Positions 62,099 through 64,000 of a DNA stretch of 64,000 nt are shown in pieces; position 1 is the first letter of the stretch; each line of letters starts with the position of its first letter. The stretch spans positions 8,520-72,519 of the forward strand of contig JBMNTN010000002.1 of NCBI GenBank assembly GCA_050945755.1, read 5' to 3'. The notes beneath the pieces are model-generated. The model was not told the DNA's origin and did no database searches. It saw nothing but the letters and a program-made list of their open reading frames with translations. This DNA comes from JAQVXR01 sp050945755. GTDB lineage: Bacteria; Bacillota; Dehalobacteriia; Dehalobacteriales; Dehalobacteriaceae. The position numbers and the translations under genes were made by a program.

Positions 62099-63763
62099 GT
62101 GGCAAATAGAATGGCTAAAGTATCTATTATTCCACTAGGTGGTCTAGGGGAAATTGGGAAAAATATGACTGCCGTCAAATACGGAGAAAGCATTGTCGTA
62201 ATTGATTCCGGTATGATGTTTCCTGAGGAGGAACTTCTAGGCGTTGATATTGTTATTCCTGATTATACTTACCTTTTGGAAAATAAAAGCCAGGTCAAAG
62301 GAATAATCCTCACTCATGGCCACGAAGATCACATTGGGGCGCTTCCCTATGTGTTGAAGGATCTAGATGTACCGGTTTATGGGACCAAACTTACGCTGGG
62401 GCTACTGCAGGGCAAATTAAAGGAAAATCACTTAAGCGGTGTCAATTTAAATGTGGTTAAACCGCGGGATGTTCTGAAAATTGATCAGTTTAAAATTGAG
62501 TTTATCAGAGTGAGTCATAGTATTGCTGATGCAATTGCTGTCTCAATTGGTACACCTATTGGAAATGTCCTACATACCGGGGATTTTAAAATTGATATGA
62601 CTCCCATTGATGGGGAAACAATCGATTTTCACAAGTTTACCGCTATAGGTGAACAAGGTGTGCTGGTAATGTTGAGCGATAGCACCAACGTGGAGCGACC
62701 AGGCTATACCATGTCGGAAAAAAGTGTTGGGGAAACCTTTGATGAGACTTTTCGTCTGGCAAAAAGCCGGATTATTGTAGCATCCTTTGCTTCAAACGTA
62801 CATCGGGTACAGCAGGCCATTTGGGCAGCGGCTAAATACAACAGAAAAGTAGCAATTGTTGGTCGAAGCTTGATTAATGTTGTAAATATTGCCTCGGAAA
62901 TGGGTTATTTGAAAATTCCCAGAAATACCCTAATTGATATTGACGAGGTTAGCCAAGTACCCGGAAATCGGGTGGTGATTATTACCACAGGAAGCCAAGG
63001 AGAACCTATGTCTGGTTTAACCAGGATGGCAATGTCCGAACACAAACAAATTCAGATTATCCCTGGGGACACTATTATTATTTCTGCAGTACCGATTCCT
63101 GGAAATGAAAAATCAGTGGCGCGTACCATTGACAATTTATTTAAATTAGGTGCGGATGTGATACACGAATCAATTGCGGGAATTCATGTTTCCGGACATG
63201 CCAGTCAGGAAGAGCTAAAACTAATGCTAAGTATGGTAAAACCGAAATTTTTTGTTCCGGTGCATGGTGAGTACCGGATGTTATATAAGCATGCCAAATT
63301 AGCAGAACAAATGGGTATTCCACCAGAAAATATTTTCGTCGGAGAAAATGGACAGATTTTGGAGTTTACTAGAAGAAAAGGTCAATTAGCAGGCAGAGTA
63401 CAAGCAGGACGTATTTTAGTAGACGGTCTTGGGGTAGGCGATGTTGGCAGCGTGGTATTGAGAGACCGCAGACAATTGTCCCAGGACGGTATTATGATAG
63501 TCGTGATGACGATTAACAGGGATGATTTCCGGCTTGCGGCCGATCCTGAGGTTATTTCCCGAGGGTTTGTTTATGTTAAAGAATCGGAAGAATTGATGGA
63601 AGATGCTCGGGAGCGGGTCAAAGAGTTTATTGCAAAATGCGACCAGCAGAAAATGAGAGACTGGTCACTATTAAAGTCCGGTATCCGTGAGGTCTTAAGT
63701 CGATTTCTTTATGAGCGAACTAAACGAAGACCGATGATTCTACCTATAATTACTGAAATTTAA
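62099..63763 (+). CDS. rnj: Ribonuclease J
   Basis: 554 residues. Beta-lactamase/beta-CASP fold with zinc motif THGHEDHIGALPY (about 74-86) and SDSTNVERPGYT, ending in a C-terminal domain. Endo- and 5'-3' exonuclease in mRNA decay and rRNA processing. GTG start with AAAGGAGGTGG. The position after dapA matches RNase J2 (rnjB) of B. subtilis; only one paralogue is in this window, so J1 or J2 cannot be decided. Confidence 0.94.
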   Translation: MANRMAKVSIIPLGGLGEIGKNMTAVKYGESIVVIDSGMMFPEEELLGVDIVIPDYTYLLENKSQVKGIILTHGHEDHIGALPYVLKDLDVPVYGTKLTLGLLQGKLKENHLSGVNLNVVKPRDVLKIDQFKIEFIRVSHSIADAIAVSIGTPIGNVLHTGDFKIDMTPIDGETIDFHKFTAIGEQGVLVMLSDSTNVERPGYTMSEKSVGETFDETFRLAKSRIIVASFASNVHRVQQAIWAAAKYNRKVAIVGRSLINVVNIASEMGYLKIPRNTLIDIDEVSQVPGNRVVIITTGSQGEPMSGLTRMAMSEHKQIQIIPGDTIIISAVPIPGNEKSVARTIDNLFKLGADVIHESIAGIHVSGHASQEELKLMLSMVKPKFFVPVHGEYRMLYKHAKLAEQMGIPPENIFVGENGQILEFTRRKGQLAGRVQAGRILVDGLGVGDVGSVVLRDRRQLSQDGIMIVVMTINRDDFRLAADPEVISRGFVYVKESEELMEDARERVKEFIAKCDQQKMRDWSLLKSGIREVLSRFLYERTKRRPMILPIITEI

Positions 63764-63957
63764 CCTTTTCTGTTTGTTAATGGGATAAACAGTTATTGGT
63801 TTAGTAATTTTTATAAATTTCATAGTCAACTTATTTTTATGAGGAAAAGAAATACACAGTTTTTTCAACTGTGTCAGATTGTCGAGATACCCCTTTTTTA
63901 GCATCAATAATTTAGTAGTTAAGACAACCCGTTAAAAATAAAGATGACAAAAATAAA

Positions 63958-64000
63958 AAATCGCATTTCTCCTAAGCTATCTTAGCCAGGTGATTTGCGA
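63958..64000 (-). terminator. Probable terminator of a minus-strand gene beyond the right edge
   Basis: Imperfect hairpin TCGCA/TGCGA with an inner CTAAG/CTTAG stem, flanked on the left by AAATAAAAAA, i.e. a T run on the minus strand. The rest of 63764-63957 has a short ACACAGTT/AACTGTGT hairpin (63854-63874) and no gene. Confidence 0.5.

Noticed and set aside
1..64000. Mobile elements, CRISPR arrays, prophage or rRNA
   Set aside because: No transposase, integrase, repeat-spacer pattern or rRNA sequence was seen on either strand.

Overview
The window is a chromosomal segment from a low-to-moderate-GC, endospore-forming, Gram-positive Firmicute. Gene content and order point to the class Clostridia, most likely a Peptococcaceae/Desulfotomaculum-like anaerobe. 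Evidence for this: the spoVA operon, spoIIP, spoIVA, spmAB, dacF, ytfJ, dipicolinate synthase (dpaAB), an ispH-ribosomal protein S1 fusion (a clostridial hallmark), CO-like activase proteins, and TrpRS with an iron-sulfur-type cysteine cluster. The genus cannot be named from sequence alone. Almost all genes are on the + strand. I see no phage, insertion sequence, CRISPR array or rRNA; the single tRNA is tRNA-Pro(GGG).

Layout. 1-3693: end of the spoVA operon (DPA channel, spoVAC-AD-AEb-AEa-AF), running without a gap into a three-gene 2-hydroxyacyl-CoA dehydratase activase cluster (3683-6703). 6846-11115: tRNA nucleotidyltransferase, M50 protease, trpS, scpA, scpB. 11350-16953: an amidase-domain protein, a DUF2953 (ytfI-like) gene broken by a +1 frameshift, ytfJ, dacF, spmA, spmB, rluB. 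17241-21842: a stress-protein-like gene on the minus strand, a zinc-ribbon gene with an in-frame TAG, cobA, an FAH-family enzyme, an HI0933-family flavoprotein, a membrane protein of unknown function, hutP-like. 21991-27126: TrpF-like, aroF, cmk, plsC, ispH-rpsA. 27243-36330: DUF1614, spoIIP, two DUF3189 genes, DUF512, der, plsY, gpsA, spoIVA. 36638-40701: pheB-type ACT protein, hom, thrB, lysC (threonine branch). 40754-41703: tRNA-Pro, then a minus-strand hsp20 plus small acidic protein pair. 42025-50875: the translation/transcription superoperon rimP-nusA-ylxR-ylxQ-infB-rbfA-nrnA-truB-ribF-(small protein)-rpsO. 51058-63763: pnp, ylxY, mlpA, dut, ymxH, dapB, dpaA, dpaB, asd, dapG, dapA, rnj; this is the Bacillus order with dut and dapB inserted.

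How it works together. The right end makes dihydrodipicolinate from aspartate (dapG-asd-dapA); dapB sends it to lysine and cell wall while dpaAB turns it into dipicolinic acid, which the SpoVA proteins at the left end load into the spore. SpoIIP, SpoIVA, SpmAB and DacF cover engulfment, coat assembly and cortex. The rest is core information processing and membrane lipid synthesis (plsC, plsY, gpsA).

Most interesting points: the CTT-TGA frameshift in the DUF2953 gene, which has the same slippery codons as the prfB recoding site; the TAG-interrupted zinc-ribbon frame; an internal ribosome binding site and start in lysC that would make a separate beta subunit; promoter-terminator-gene arrangements ahead of hutP and rimP that look like attenuators; the orphan activase cluster attached to spoVA; and a TrpF-like protein without the usual catalytic cysteine. 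No clearly new multi-gene defence or metabolic system is visible.
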